Source of the DNA: Micromonospora lupini
GTDB lineage: Bacteria > Actinomycetota > Actinomycetes > Mycobacteriales > Micromonosporaceae
Direction: 5' to 3'
DNA length: 64,000 nucleotides
Assembly: GCF_026342015.1 (NCBI RefSeq)
Contig: NZ_JAPENL010000002.1
Coordinates: 1,183,001-1,247,000 of the forward strand
Part shown: piece by piece, positions 39,993 to 48,980 of the stretch
How positions within the stretch are numbered: position 1 is the stretch's first letter
Layout: each line of letters opens with the position of its first letter
Position numbers and translations under genes: made by a program
The notes under the pieces: model-generated
What the model was told of the DNA's origin: nothing
Databases searched by the model: none
Seen by the model: the letters and a program-made list of their open reading frames with translations, nothing else

Positions 39993-41522
39993 TCAGTAGC
40001 GCCAGGGTTGCCCCGTCTCCCGGTATTCCTCCACCGGCACCAGCGGCACGCCGGGCGCCATCCGGTCGACGTAGAGCCGCCCCTCCAGGTGGTCGATCTC
40101 GTGCGCGACGAGCCGGGCCATGCCGAACTCGAACGAGGTGATGATCCGGCTGCCGTCCCACTGGGCGTGTTCCACGTCGAGTCGCAGCGGTCGGGGCACC
40201 AGACCCCGGTGGTCGAAGAAGGAGAGGCACCCCTCGTACTGCTCGTCGGTCTCCGGGTCGGCGTCGACCACCCGGGGGTTGAGCAGGACGACCGGTTCCG
40301 CCGACCGGTCGGGGGGTCGGACCACGGCGGCGGCACGGCCGATGCCGAGCTGCGGTGCGGCGATTCCCACTCCCTTGCTGAACGGGTGCAGATCGTCGAG
40401 CCGGGACAGCGCCATGGTGAGCCGGTCCACGACGTCCCGGGCCACCTGTTCCTCGCCGGGCAGGTCGAACTGCCGGACCCGCTGACGGAGGAGGTCGGCG
40501 CCGCGCTGGACGATGCCGATCCCGCGCATCCGGTCGCTGGGGCGGACCCGGGCGGCGCCGGTGCCGGCGTCCGGGTCGGTGTCCGGTCGAGCACGGAAGC
40601 GCCACTGCATCCGGTAGCGGGCGTTGAGCGGCGGGGCGTCGGTCTGCCAGTCGTAGATCGCCCGGTCGCCCTCGTCGTGGCGCTGCGGCGCCGTCCGCAG
40701 CGGGCCCTCCTCCGCGGAGAGCGAGGTTTCCACGCCCCAGACCTGCGGGTCGAGGGCCGCCGGCAGGTCCAGGCGTACGGCGAGGTGCCGGGTGGGCAGC
40801 CGGACGGCACGCTGGAACCAGGGGCCCCACTTCTCGTGCCCGACGCTGTACGCGTACTCGATGATGGCCCGGTCGCCGGGGTAGAGCGGGAAACGCCTGT
40901 CACCGTTCTCGAAGAGCAGCCAGATCTCCTTGAACGCGTCCCGGTCGTGTTTTGCCCGCCAGTGCATCGGCTCCGGGTCGCCGCCGCCGTCGTCGCGGCG
41001 GGCCTGTAACTGCAGCTCGGCGAAGGTGAGCGGGTGTTCCCGGTGGTGCCGGTTGGAGCGGCCGGGGTCGTTCGGGTAGCGGTCCACGGCGACGCGGACG
41101 AGGTAGCGGGTGACGGGTTCGGTGCCGGCGTTGTAGAGCTCGCGGTGGATGACGCACCGGTACGCGTCGTCGGCATGGGTGAGGGTGGCCAGTTCCCGTT
41201 CCACGACGAGGCCGGTGCCGGGGGGCAGCCACTGGCCGGGCAGCGGGGGTTCGCGGTGCGGATGGCCGGAGCGGGCGTGCCGGAGGTCGTCGTACTCCCG
41301 GAAGCGCTGCCAGATCGCGCCGCTGGCCTCCAGAACGGCCTCGGCGCGGCGGGCGAAGTCCTCGGTCGGGCGGTGTCGCCGCCCCTCGACGTGGCTGACG
41401 TAGGACGGGTCGAACCCCATCAGGATGGCCAGTTGCTTCTTGGACAGGCCCCGCCCGGCACGGTGGCGGGCAAGCTCGGCCGCGAAGGAGTCGGCAGCCC
41501 GTTCGAGGGGTGACGTCGTCAT
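39993..41522 (-). CDS. Fusion of XRE helix-turn-helix and peptide deformylase
   Basis: The ATG at 41522 has GAGGAA 5 bp upstream. The 509-residue product starts with an XRE domain (RGLSKKQLAILMGFDPSYVS, then VEGRRHRPTEDFARRAEAVL, residues 15-65). A middle domain of about 280 residues follows with the tryptophan-rich HWRAKHDRDAFKEIWLLFEN. A complete peptide deformylase ends the protein: GVGIAAPQLGI near 382, EGCLS near 430 and HEIDH near 473, which hold the Cys and two His metal ligands and the catalytic Glu. A DNA-binding deformylase suggests a regulator sensing formyl-peptides, or a co-opted hydrolase. Confidence 0.85.
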   Translation of the reverse strand: MTTSPLERAADSFAAELARHRAGRGLSKKQLAILMGFDPSYVSHVEGRRHRPTEDFARRAEAVLEASGAIWQRFREYDDLRHARSGHPHREPPLPGQWLPPGTGLVVERELATLTHADDAYRCVIHRELYNAGTEPVTRYLVRVAVDRYPNDPGRSNRHHREHPLTFAELQLQARRDDGGGDPEPMHWRAKHDRDAFKEIWLLFENGDRRFPLYPGDRAIIEYAYSVGHEKWGPWFQRAVRLPTRHLAVRLDLPAALDPQVWGVETSLSAEEGPLRTAPQRHDEGDRAIYDWQTDAPPLNARYRMQWRFRARPDTDPDAGTGAARVRPSDRMRGIGIVQRGADLLRQRVRQFDLPGEEQVARDVVDRLTMALSRLDDLHPFSKGVGIAAPQLGIGRAAAVVRPPDRSAEPVVLLNPRVVDADPETDEQYEGCLSFFDHRGLVPRPLRLDVEHAQWDGSRIITSFEFGMARLVAHEIDHLEGRLYVDRMAPGVPLVPVEEYRETGQPWRY

Positions 41523-41764
41523 CGGCTTCCTCGTGGCCGGGAGTATTAGTTTCACGTTCCGTGGCGAAGCGCACACGCATCTGCCACCTTGTCGACACAA
41601 CGCTTGACAATCCACCGATGATGATCGATCCTGCGTCGGCGTTTTCGGAGGCCGGGCGCGGGTAGATACGGCGGGGCGCGGAGCGCTGCTCCCGCGGGGA
41701 GCCGGAGTGACCCGGACCTCCCGATCCGACCGAGGCAAGGCTTCCCTTAGGCCGACAGGCGTGG
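41523..41764. other. Divergent promoter region
   Basis: No gene is seen between the XRE-deformylase start and the iron box. It should hold both promoters. Confidence 0.5.
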
Positions 41765-41778
41765 TTAGGCTAGCCTTA
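41765..41778 (+). promoter_or_regulatory. IdeR/DmdR-type iron box
   Basis: TTAGGCTAGCCTTA resembles the DtxR/IdeR operator (TTAGGTTAGGCTAACCTAA) and is nearly symmetric. It lies 68 bp upstream of the FhuF-like start, so iron should repress that gene. Confidence 0.75.
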
Positions 41779-41846
41779 GCTCAGGACGGCGCTTGTCGTC
41801 CGCCGGGGGGCATGTCCCCCCGGTCACGCGGACGGGGGATGACACG

Positions 41847-42635
41847 GTGACAGCGGTGATGCCGAGGCGGGACGTGACCGCCACGCCGCTCGCCCCCGTC
41901 ACCGCGGCGCTGCGGGCCATGTTCGGCACCGACGACCTTCCCGGTCTCGCCCGGGGCCTGCTTGTCGACGACGAGTTCGGCTGGGCGCCCGCCACCACCC
42001 TGATCGACGGCACCCGCCTGCCGGAGCTGCTGCGCGCGGCAAGCGTCCGCTGGGGTGGCACCCCGCACGCCTGCGCCGCGCTGGCCTGGAAGTCGTACAG
42101 CTACTGGACGGCGCTGCCGGTCGTGCTCGGCTGGGCCTCGGCCCGCCGGGTGCCGCTGCTCGACCCCTCCGACGTGCTGATCCACTTCGAGGACCACAGG
42201 CCCCTGCTCACGCTGGGCCTGCGCCGTGGCACCACCGTGGCGGTGCTGCCGAGCGACCCGCTGGCGCTCTCCGGCCTGCCGGAGGTGCGCGTGGTCGCCG
42301 GCGAAGCGGAGCTGCTGGCCGAGCTGCGTGCCTCCCTGCTCGACGCCCACCTGGCACCGCTGATCGCGGCGATCCAGGCGGAGGTGCGGGTCGGCACCCG
42401 TACGCTGCTCGGCTCGGTCGCCTCCGGCATCGCGCACGGCATCCTGCGGGCCACGGACGCGCTGCCCGGCTCGACGGTGGAGAGCATCGACACCGTGCTC
42501 GGCGCGCTCGACCTGGCGGACCTGATCGAGCTGGTGCCCGGTCCGACCGGTGAGCCGAGCGTGCAGCGGCGCACCTGCTGCCTGGCCTTCACGCTGCCCA
42601 GCCCGAAGGTCTGCCAGGGCTGCTGCGTCCGCTAG
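41847..42635 (+). CDS. FhuF-like ferric-siderophore reductase
   Basis: The 262-residue protein ends with RRTCCLAFTLPSPKVCQGCC, whose C244, C245, C256 and C259 match the CC-x10-C-x2-C [2Fe-2S] motif of FhuF proteins. The N-terminal 200 residues (WGGTPHACAALAWKSYSYWT, VLIHFEDHRPLLTLGLR) fit the IucA/IucC/FhuF-type fold. It would reduce iron in imported ferric siderophores in the cytoplasm. GGGGGA precedes the GTG. The iron box upstream supports both function and regulation. Confidence 0.87.
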   Translation: MTAVMPRRDVTATPLAPVTAALRAMFGTDDLPGLARGLLVDDEFGWAPATTLIDGTRLPELLRAASVRWGGTPHACAALAWKSYSYWTALPVVLGWASARRVPLLDPSDVLIHFEDHRPLLTLGLRRGTTVAVLPSDPLALSGLPEVRVVAGEAELLAELRASLLDAHLAPLIAAIQAEVRVGTRTLLGSVASGIAHGILRATDALPGSTVESIDTVLGALDLADLIELVPGPTGEPSVQRRTCCLAFTLPSPKVCQGCCVR

Positions 42636-42671
42636 GGCCGAGCCCGCGCGTCCGTTCCGGGCGCAGCCCGC

Positions 42672-44501
42672 TCAGTCGGTAAGCGGCCGGACGTCCCACA
42701 CCCACACCCCGCCGGTGAAGGCCGGCTGGATCCCGGTCAGCTCGGTCATGCCGCGGCGCAGTTCCATCTCGTGCTCGTGCGGCCCGAGGATCACCACGCC
42801 GGCCCGCCAGTAGCGCAGATCGTCGACGGCCTTGACCCGGCTCTGCGGGGTGATCGGCGGCACCGCGCCGGTCCGCCGGATGGTGGCGAAGAAGCTGCTG
42901 GTCGGCCGGGGCGGCGCGGTGAACAGCGCTACCTTCGGCGGCTCCGCGCTCGGGCGGGTGTCCGGTCCGAGGAAGTACCCGCGGGCCAGCGGCATGTCCA
43001 GCCGGGTCGCGGCGGACCAGCGCAGCGGCTCCGCGTAGGTGGTGTCCGGCAGCGGCAACGTCACCACACTGCGCCCACCGGCCACGTACGGCCGCCACGC
43101 CCCACCTGTCACGAAGGTGGGGACCGGGTCCAGTTGGACCACTGGCAGCGGGGTGGGCAGGATCGGCAGTAGGGCCATCGTCAGCACGGTCGCGGTGGCG
43201 AAGCGGATCTGCGGCCGGGCGGCCGGGCGCGTACGACCCAGTTCGCGGGCGTGCTCGGCGCCGTAGGCGAGCAGCACCCCGACGATCGGGGTGATCGCCA
43301 GCGCCCACCGGGTGGGCACCACCGAGTGCAGGATCGGCAGGTTCTCCAGCGCGGCCCAGGGCCCGGGCACGCCGGTGCCGTGACCGGCGAAGCGGATCTC
43401 CCGCCCGAGGGAGAGCACCGCGAAGAGCAGCCCGAGCCCGGCCAGCGCGAGCACCACCGCCGACCGCCGCAACCACCAGACCAGGGCGACCACAAGCACG
43501 AGCAGCGACCAACCGAAGAAGCTGTTCTCCTCGGTCGGGTTCTTGGCCAGCCCGGCGGCGGTTCGCGGACTGCCGGCCAGCGACTCCCGGGAGTACGCGA
43601 CGAACGAGGCCAGGTCGCTTGAGTAGCCGCGGATCAGGCTGGACAGCCCGGAGTAGGCGCCGGGTCCGAAGAACTGCACATACAGCGGGTACGCCAGCAG
43701 CAGGCCCGCGACAACGGCGGCGACGGCCAGCCCGGCGAGGAAGGACCGGGCCCGTGGCCGCAGGGCGGGGCGGGCGAGAGCCAGCGCGCCGACGATCACG
43801 CCGAGCCCGATCGCGGTCATCAGCAGGATTTCCAGGTTGAGAAACGCCTGCCAGACGATCACCAGTGCGAGTAGCAGCCCGTTGCGCAGCCAACGGCCGG
43901 CGTCGGCGAGCCGCAGCGTACGCCAGATGATCAACGGGACGACGAACTGCGACACGATGTTCGGGTGCCCGTTGGCGTGCGACACCATGGCCGGCGCGAA
44001 CGCGCAGAAGCCCGCGCCCAGCCAGGCCGGCCCTCGGGCCAGGACCAGGACGCGGGAGAGCAGGAAGTACCAGGCCGTGGCGGTGGCGATCATTCCGAGG
44101 GTGAGGAAGAGCAGGAATGCCGCACGCGGACCGAACAGCAGGGTGATTGGCGTCATGGGCAGCGAAATGGATAATACGGACGTATTTGCCATAAGGTTGA
44201 CGCCCTCGGGCACGTTCATCTGATCCGAATGGAACGGGTAAGCGAAATGCGTGACCACTCGTGCACCGTGCGCCATCATCCATTCGAACTGCGACTGGTC
44301 CGAGCGGTTGTCCCGTACTCCGCTGCCCGGGTCCCACCAGAGGCGCCCGGTGATCCAGAAGCCGAGCACCACGAAGCTCAGTACGGCGGCCAGGTCGGTC
44401 CGCTTCCCGTTACGGCGCAACCGATCGCCGCCGCCGGCCTCCTCCACCGGCGACGCGGTGGCCGGGCCGTCGCCGGGCGCGTCCGGTTCGGGAGTAGTCA
44501 T
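42672..44501 (-). CDS. Polytopic membrane glycosyltransferase-like protein
   Basis: The 609-residue protein has about ten membrane segments between residues 38 and 460 (for example VLSFVVLGFWITGRLWW and LLVLVVALVWWL). An extracytoplasmic C-terminal domain of about 150 residues follows. DNRSDQSQFEWMM near residue 65 and HANGHPNIVSQF near 175 sit in loops where GT-C enzymes keep acidic and polar catalytic residues. It is probably a lipid-linked sugar transferase for envelope glycans. The family cannot be fixed by eye. Confidence 0.72.
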   Translation of the reverse strand: MTTPEPDAPGDGPATASPVEEAGGGDRLRRNGKRTDLAAVLSFVVLGFWITGRLWWDPGSGVRDNRSDQSQFEWMMAHGARVVTHFAYPFHSDQMNVPEGVNLMANTSVLSISLPMTPITLLFGPRAAFLLFLTLGMIATATAWYFLLSRVLVLARGPAWLGAGFCAFAPAMVSHANGHPNIVSQFVVPLIIWRTLRLADAGRWLRNGLLLALVIVWQAFLNLEILLMTAIGLGVIVGALALARPALRPRARSFLAGLAVAAVVAGLLLAYPLYVQFFGPGAYSGLSSLIRGYSSDLASFVAYSRESLAGSPRTAAGLAKNPTEENSFFGWSLLVLVVALVWWLRRSAVVLALAGLGLLFAVLSLGREIRFAGHGTGVPGPWAALENLPILHSVVPTRWALAITPIVGVLLAYGAEHARELGRTRPAARPQIRFATATVLTMALLPILPTPLPVVQLDPVPTFVTGGAWRPYVAGGRSVVTLPLPDTTYAEPLRWSAATRLDMPLARGYFLGPDTRPSAEPPKVALFTAPPRPTSSFFATIRRTGAVPPITPQSRVKAVDDLRYWRAGVVILGPHEHEMELRRGMTELTGIQPAFTGGVWVWDVRPLTD

Positions 44502-44712
44502 GACAATTCATAGGGTAGTCAGGCTATGACGGTGCCGTGACATGTTTCGGGGTACTGCCGTACTATGTGCCGGGTTCGCCGACCGCCGATCACGTGCCCA
44601 CCCCCCGACCGCAATTCGGCCAACCGCTCCCCCGATTCTTCTGCCATCCAAGCGGATGATTCACTCTGTCGGTCCAGGCACGGGTCGAGTTCATATCGTG
44701 AGGAATCGACGC

Positions 44713-45423
44713 ATGGCAGAAATCACTGGGGATCAGCGCGTCCAGTCCGAGGTTCTGGAGGGCCTGGCGACGGCCGTCAACCACCGCCGCTGGTTCGTCG
44801 AGCTGGCGGTGCCGTACCTCGGTGACGACCCCATCGAGATCGGCAGCGGCCTCGGTGACTACGCGCTGGAATGGTCACAGCGGCTGCCCCGGTTCACCGC
44901 CACGGAGGCCGACCCCGACCGGCTTGTGCAGCTCAAGGAGCGCCTCGCCGAGCAGCCGGGCATCGACGTCCGACAGATGCTGCTGCCGCACAACGACCGG
45001 GGGGACTACAGCGCCGCCGTGTCGTACAACGTCCTGGAGCACATCGAGGACCACGTGGGCGCGCTGCGCAGCATGCGCGACCTGGTCCGCCCCGGCGGCG
45101 CGGTGATCATCATCGTGCCGGCGTTCCAGTTCGCGATGAGCCCGGCGGACATCGCCACCGGCCACGTCCGCCGGTACACGAAGAAGACGCTCGGTACCGC
45201 GATGACCGAGGCCGGCCTCACGGTGGAAAAGATCCACTACGCGAACGCGCTCGGGTTGATCGGCTACTTCATGGCCACCAAGGTCTTCCGGCTGATGCCG
45301 AAGGAGGGGCCGATGGTCAAGGTGTACGACACAGTCGTCCTCCCCGCCACGAAGGCCGCCGAGCAGGTCGTCCGACCGCCGTTCGGCCAGTCCGTCTTCG
45401 CGGTGGCCCGCGTCCCCGCCTGA
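44713..45423 (+). CDS. Class I SAM-dependent methyltransferase
   Basis: From ATG 44713 (AGGAA 8 bp upstream) the 236-residue protein shows a SAM-binding loop PIEIGSGLGDYALEW at 38-52 and an acidic end of strand 2 in TATEADPDRL. SYNVLEHIEDHVGAL near 98 is post-motif and VRPGGAVIIIVPAF near 118 is motif III. VRRYTKKTLGTAMTEAG follows. The class is typical of small-molecule or glycan methylases. It is divergent from the membrane glycosyltransferase, with which it may share a pathway. Confidence 0.85.
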   Translation: MAEITGDQRVQSEVLEGLATAVNHRRWFVELAVPYLGDDPIEIGSGLGDYALEWSQRLPRFTATEADPDRLVQLKERLAEQPGIDVRQMLLPHNDRGDYSAAVSYNVLEHIEDHVGALRSMRDLVRPGGAVIIIVPAFQFAMSPADIATGHVRRYTKKTLGTAMTEAGLTVEKIHYANALGLIGYFMATKVFRLMPKEGPMVKVYDTVVLPATKAAEQVVRPPFGQSVFAVARVPA

Positions 45424-45458
45424 CCAGTCCCAGCCCACCGCACGGTGCTGCACGACAT

Positions 45459-45532
45459 GATCCACTCCGGGTCGCCGACCTGGGGGCATCCAGACGCCTG
45501 GACGCCTCCAGGTCACCGACCCGGGGTGGATC
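45459..45532. repeat. Long GATC-ended palindrome between convergent genes
   Basis: Two 29-nt arms (45459-45487 and 45504-45532) pair at 26 positions, and the 16-nt loop pairs again (TCCAG with CTGGA). It begins GATCCACTCC and ends GGGGTGGATC. It probably terminates both neighbours and resembles the elements at 52519 and 61519. Confidence 0.8.
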
Positions 45533-45543
45533 AGCCGTCGGGG

Positions 45544-46086
45544 TTACTCCTTGATCTGGTACGTCGGGCGGATCACCGCTCGCGCCAGGGTGTGGAAGGT
45601 CAGGTTGAAGCCGACGTACGCCGGGCTCGCGTCCGGGGTGAGGTCCAGGCGGTCGACGTCCAGGGCGTGCACCGCGAAGACGTAGCGGTGCGGGCGGTCA
45701 CCGGGCGGCGGCGCCGTCCCGCCGTACCCCTGCTCGCCGTAGTCGTTGCGGACCGAGAAGGCACCGCCGAGGTCGGAGCCCGCCGCGCCGCCCGCGCCGC
45801 TGGGCAGCTGCGTGACGCCGACCGGGACGTTCACCAGCACCCAGTGCCAGAAGCCGCTGCCGGTCGGGGCGTCGGGGTCGTAGCAGGTCACGGTGAAGCT
45901 CTTGGTCTCGGCGGGGAAGTCCGACCAGGTCAGCTGCGGGGAGACGTTCTCACCACCGGTGCTGCCGTGGGCGTGCCGGGCGTCCATCGGCTCGCCGTTC
46001 TGCACGTCGTCACTCGTCAGAGTGAACGAGGGCACGGTCGGCAGCAGCTCGTACGGGTCCGGGGCGATCGGTCGTTCGAGGGTCAT
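45544..46086 (-). CDS. YbhB/YbcL-type phosphatidylethanolamine-binding protein
   Basis: This 180-residue cytoplasmic protein contains the PEBP ligand-site motifs YDPDAPTGSGFWHWVLVN and GYGGTAPPPGDRPHRYVFAV, plus SPQLTWSDFP. The bacterial family binds phosphate- or phosphonate-like ligands, and its physiological role is mostly unknown. It is a single gene, separated from the methyltransferase by the long palindrome. Confidence 0.92.
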   Translation of the reverse strand: MTLERPIAPDPYELLPTVPSFTLTSDDVQNGEPMDARHAHGSTGGENVSPQLTWSDFPAETKSFTVTCYDPDAPTGSGFWHWVLVNVPVGVTQLPSGAGGAAGSDLGGAFSVRNDYGEQGYGGTAPPPGDRPHRYVFAVHALDVDRLDLTPDASPAYVGFNLTFHTLARAVIRPTYQIKE

Positions 46087-46233
46087 CGGGACGCGTCCTT
46101 CCGGGTGTTCGCAAGATTCCTCCGCCCTTCTTACCCCCTCCGGGTCGGCCGGACTCGGGAAGTACCGGGGTGCCGGGGGACGAACTGCCCGCCGCTATCG
46201 TTATCGACCGGCACCGTGGCGCAGGGGGACTTC

Positions 46234-46389
46234 TTGGCACGCATCTGGCGCGACTTCCTGGTCGCCGTGATCACCGCATTTCGCCGACCCGACGAGCGGA
46301 AGCTCGCTGAGGAGCGCCGACGCGCCATCGACCGCCTGGCCACGGAGACCATCCGGGACAACCGACGGGCCACCGAGCCGCCGGAGTGA
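46234..46389 (+). CDS. Small basic/acidic helical protein
   Basis: I prefer the TTG at 46234, which has AGGGGGA 4 bp upstream. A GTG at 46216 in the same frame would add 6 residues but has no ribosome binding site. The 51-residue product (MARIWRDFLVAVITAFRR, then a charged helix DERKLAEERRRAIDRLATE) could lie on the membrane by its amphipathic start. No family is recognised. Confidence 0.5.
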   Translation: MARIWRDFLVAVITAFRRPDERKLAEERRRAIDRLATETIRDNRRATEPPE

Positions 46390-46654
46390 CGCCGCGGTTA
46401 CCGGGAGTCGATCGCGCCGCGCACAGTCAGGGGACTCTGGCTCACCGGAGACAGTGACGTTCCAAGCGGTCAACGACGCCGGACATGCCCGATGGCCGGG
46501 CGGCTGGGCCGTCCGTCCAGCGACAGGGTCACCTGCTGCGAAGCCGGGACGCTCCGCTGTTCACGGAAGCAAGGGGGTGGGATTCACACCTACCGGGGAA
46601 TCGCCACCTATCCGCTTCCACCTGCGGGGATAATTGTCGGATGCGCCATTATGG
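46390..46654. other. Non-coding stretch
   Basis: No convincing gene or RNA. Open frames here lack codon bias and ribosome binding sites. Confidence 0.5.
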
Positions 46655-46704
46655 GCAGGGGCGCGAATTGACGATTCCACCTTCGGCAGAATTCGCGCCC
46701 CTGC
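46655..46704 (-). terminator. Terminator of the small secreted-protein gene
   Basis: GCAGGGGCGCGAATT and its perfect 15-bp complement are separated by 20 nt, beginning 10 bp beyond the stop at 46715. Confidence 0.75.
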
Positions 46705-46714
46705 CTTGTTCAGA

Positions 46715-47227
46715 TCAGTAGCAGGGCGAAACGGAGTAGACAGGGTTCCAGTCGGCAGAACCAGTGGACGGGCTCTTTGCGAGGACCCGGATCGGGATGC
46801 CTTCGGAGCCGAGGAGGTACGGGTTAGGGGCACCGCTGGACTGGTTGTTACGCCAGTAGCCCGTACCCGTCCAGTTGTAGACGTCGTAGATCTTGCAATC
46901 GTAGAGGTAGAAGATCTTCCACACGGCACCGGCCCAGACCTGCGCACAGAAGTAGCCGTAGGAGCAGGTGTAGGTGCCGCCCGGCAGCACAGTCGACGTG
47001 CGGACGGACGGCGAGATCGTGGGCGACGCGGCGATTGCCATGTCAGTGGGCGCCGGGGGCGTGGTTACGAGAACACCGCCCGTATCGGAGTTCGAGGAAG
47101 CCGCCGCACCAGCCGACTCGGTGCCAACGGCTACCGATCTGGCTGCTGCGGAAGCTGTGGTGGGGACGCCGGTGGCCACGACCACAAAGGCCGCGGCCAC
47201 GATCAGCGCACGCGAAAATCGCTGCAT
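46715..47227 (-). CDS. Small secreted Tyr/Trp/Cys-containing protein
   Basis: From ATG 47227 (GGGAGGA 6 bp upstream) the 170-residue protein has a signal peptide ending TASA-AARS near residue 27. A Ser/Thr/Ala linker and an 80-residue domain rich in aromatics and cysteine follow: YTCSYGYFCAQVWAG, FYLYDCKIYDVYNW and a terminal SPCY. The pattern recalls small secreted crystallin-like or inhibitor I36-like domains of actinobacteria, which is only a resemblance. Four cysteines could form two disulfides. Base composition is lower in GC than in its neighbours. Confidence 0.75.
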   Translation of the reverse strand: MQRFSRALIVAAAFVVVATGVPTTASAAARSVAVGTESAGAAASSNSDTGGVLVTTPPAPTDMAIAASPTISPSVRTSTVLPGGTYTCSYGYFCAQVWAGAVWKIFYLYDCKIYDVYNWTGTGYWRNNQSSGAPNPYLLGSEGIPIRVLAKSPSTGSADWNPVYSVSPCY

Positions 47228-47604
47228 AGTAGTCCTCCCGTGATGGCATGTAACCGCCCCTACTACCCGAGCAGTATTCAGCATCGCAACGAATCTGTCG
47301 AGTGGTGTCACTGGGATTGACGGGCTTGCCCCTGGGGTATTGACACCTGCGGTGGAGTAGCGCGGAAATAGAGAGCGCGACAGACGGTTATGCGCAGGGC
47401 TTGGGATTCGAATGCGCGTCGTTGCCGCCCGACCGCACTCGAGACGCCAAGGGCAGCGCCGCGCTGGCACAGCGCCGTGAGGCTGCCGCTGCCGGACTTC
47501 CTACGCGGACCGGTCCTTCGACGACACGACGGCGGATCGGCCATCGACGGCCCGTCCGCAACCAGCGCTCGCCCCGATCAGGGTGCTTCTCGCGGGGCGC
47601 GCTG
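47228..47604. other. Non-coding stretch before tRNA-Ser
   Basis: No credible gene is present. Frames running into the tRNA give the known false translation of tRNA sequence. The promoter of the small secreted protein should lie near 47228-47300. Confidence 0.5.
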
Positions 47605-47691
47605 CGGAGGGTGTGGGATTCGAACCCACGAAGACATCGCTGCCTTACCGGTTTTCAAGACCAGCGCCATCGGCCACTAGGCGAACCCTCC
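47605..47691 (-). tRNA. tRNA-Ser(TGA)
   Basis: The 87-nt class II tRNA on the minus strand has acceptor stem GGAGGGT/ACCCTCC with discriminator G. The anticodon stem CTGGT/ACCGG holds loop CTTGAAA (anticodon TGA). It has a long variable arm and the T-loop TTCGAAT. Confidence 0.96.
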
Positions 47692-48002
47692 CGGACCGCC
47701 ACCCGCGGGTGTACGGCCGTGAACAGTCTGCCACGACACCCGCCGGTCGGCTCGGCGTCCCTCCCCGAATGCGCCGGCCAGGCGGTGGCCGCAGCGTCCA
47801 CTGTGGCGCGGATCGCCGTCACCCGACGGGAATCGAGACGCGCGCCGCAGCGTCCAGCGGCGTGATCGACTCGGATTCCATGAAACCGGGGCATCGGACC
47901 GCCATGGATACCCCGGTTTCAAGGAACCCGGGGCCGAGTCTCGACGGGCGGGCAGCGGGGTGCTCCCTGCGGCCCACTGGCGCATCGGGTAAGACTGAGC
48001 CC
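47692..48002. other. Intergenic region upstream of the quinone oxidoreductase
   Basis: No gene is seen. It contains the inverted repeat listed at 47882-47920. Confidence 0.5.
47882..47920. repeat. Inverted repeat GAAACCGGGG / CCCCGGTTTC
   Basis: Perfect 10-bp arms separated by 19 bp, 83 bp before the quinone oxidoreductase start. It may be an operator or a structured leader. Confidence 0.45.
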
Positions 48003-48980
48003 ATGCGAGCCATCACCGTTCCGCAGCCCGGTGGACCCGACGCGCTGGCCTGGGCCGAGGTCCCCGACCCGGAGCCCCGTCCGGGCGAGGTGATCGTCAG
48101 GGTGCGGGCCAGCGGGGTCAACCGCGCCGACCTGCTGCAACGGCAGGGGCACTATCCGCCGCCTCCGGGTGCGCCCACGTACCTCGGGTTGGAGTGCTCC
48201 GGGGTGATCGACGTGATCGGCCCGGAGGTGACCGGGTGGTCCGTCGGCCAGGAGGTCTGCGCGCTGCTGGCCGGCGGCGGGTACGCCGAGCGCGTCGCCG
48301 TGCCCGCCGGGCAGTTGCTGCCGGTGCCGTCCGGCGTCGACCTGGTCGACGCCGCGGCGCTGCCGGAGGTGGCCTGCACGGTCTGGTCGAACGTGGTGGG
48401 GGTGGGTCGGCTCGGCTCGGGTGACACGCTGCTGGTGCACGGTGGTGGCAGTGGGATCGGCACGTTCGCGATCCAGTTCGGGGCGGCTCTCGGCGCCACG
48501 GTCCTGGCGACGGCCCGCACGGCCAAGCACCCCCGCCTGCGCGAGCTGGGCGCGGCGCACACGATCGACTACCGGGAGCAGGACTTCGTCGAGGAGGTCC
48601 GCAAGGCCACCGACGGTCACGGCGCGGACGTCATCCTCGACATCGTGGGCGCGTCCTACCTGGGCCGGAACGTCGCCGCGCTGGCGACCGGCGGCCGGCT
48701 CGTGGTGATCGGGATGCAGGGTGGTCGCAAGGCCGAGCTGGATCTCGGCGCGCTGCTGACCAAGCGGGCAAGCGTCTCGGCGACGTCACTACGGGCCCGG
48801 CCGCTGGCGGAGAAGGCGGCTGTCGTCCGGGGCGTACGCGATGAGGTGTGGCCGTTGGTCGAGGCCGGCGTGGTCCGCCCGGTGGTGGACCGGCGGCTGC
48901 CGATTGCCGAGGCGGCGCAGGCGCATCGGCTTGTCGAGTCGAGCGACCACGTCGGCAAGGTGCTACTCACCGTCGGGTGA
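48003..48980 (+). CDS. NADPH:quinone oxidoreductase (zeta-crystallin type)
   Basis: The 325-residue MDR-family enzyme has RASGVNRADLLQRQGHYPPPP at 36-56 (first 20 residues diagnostic), the family mark of quinone oxidoreductases, and GLECSGVI. The cofactor motif VHGGGSGIGTFAIQ lies near residue 143. No zinc ligands are present, as expected. It reduces quinones or enones using NADPH. Its last 18 bp overlap the 3' end of soxR on the other strand. SoxR regulons often contain such reductases, so control by the neighbour is plausible. Confidence 0.9.
   Translation: MRAITVPQPGGPDALAWAEVPDPEPRPGEVIVRVRASGVNRADLLQRQGHYPPPPGAPTYLGLECSGVIDVIGPEVTGWSVGQEVCALLAGGGYAERVAVPAGQLLPVPSGVDLVDAAALPEVACTVWSNVVGVGRLGSGDTLLVHGGGSGIGTFAIQFGAALGATVLATARTAKHPRLRELGAAHTIDYREQDFVEEVRKATDGHGADVILDIVGASYLGRNVAALATGGRLVVIGMQGGRKAELDLGALLTKRASVSATSLRARPLAEKAAVVRGVRDEVWPLVEAGVVRPVVDRRLPIAEAAQAHRLVESSDHVGKVLLTVG

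Noticed and set aside
46390..46654. Possible riboswitch
   Set aside because: GGGGA-type segments drew attention, but no conserved riboswitch core was recognised and it lies at a 3' side, not in a leader.
47401..47430. TTCGAAT-containing segment resembling a T-arm remnant
   Set aside because: No matching acceptor or anticodon stem could be found nearby.
47390..47680. ORFs running into tRNA-Ser(TGA)
   Set aside because: Spurious translations of intergenic and tRNA sequence; no ribosome binding site or codon bias.
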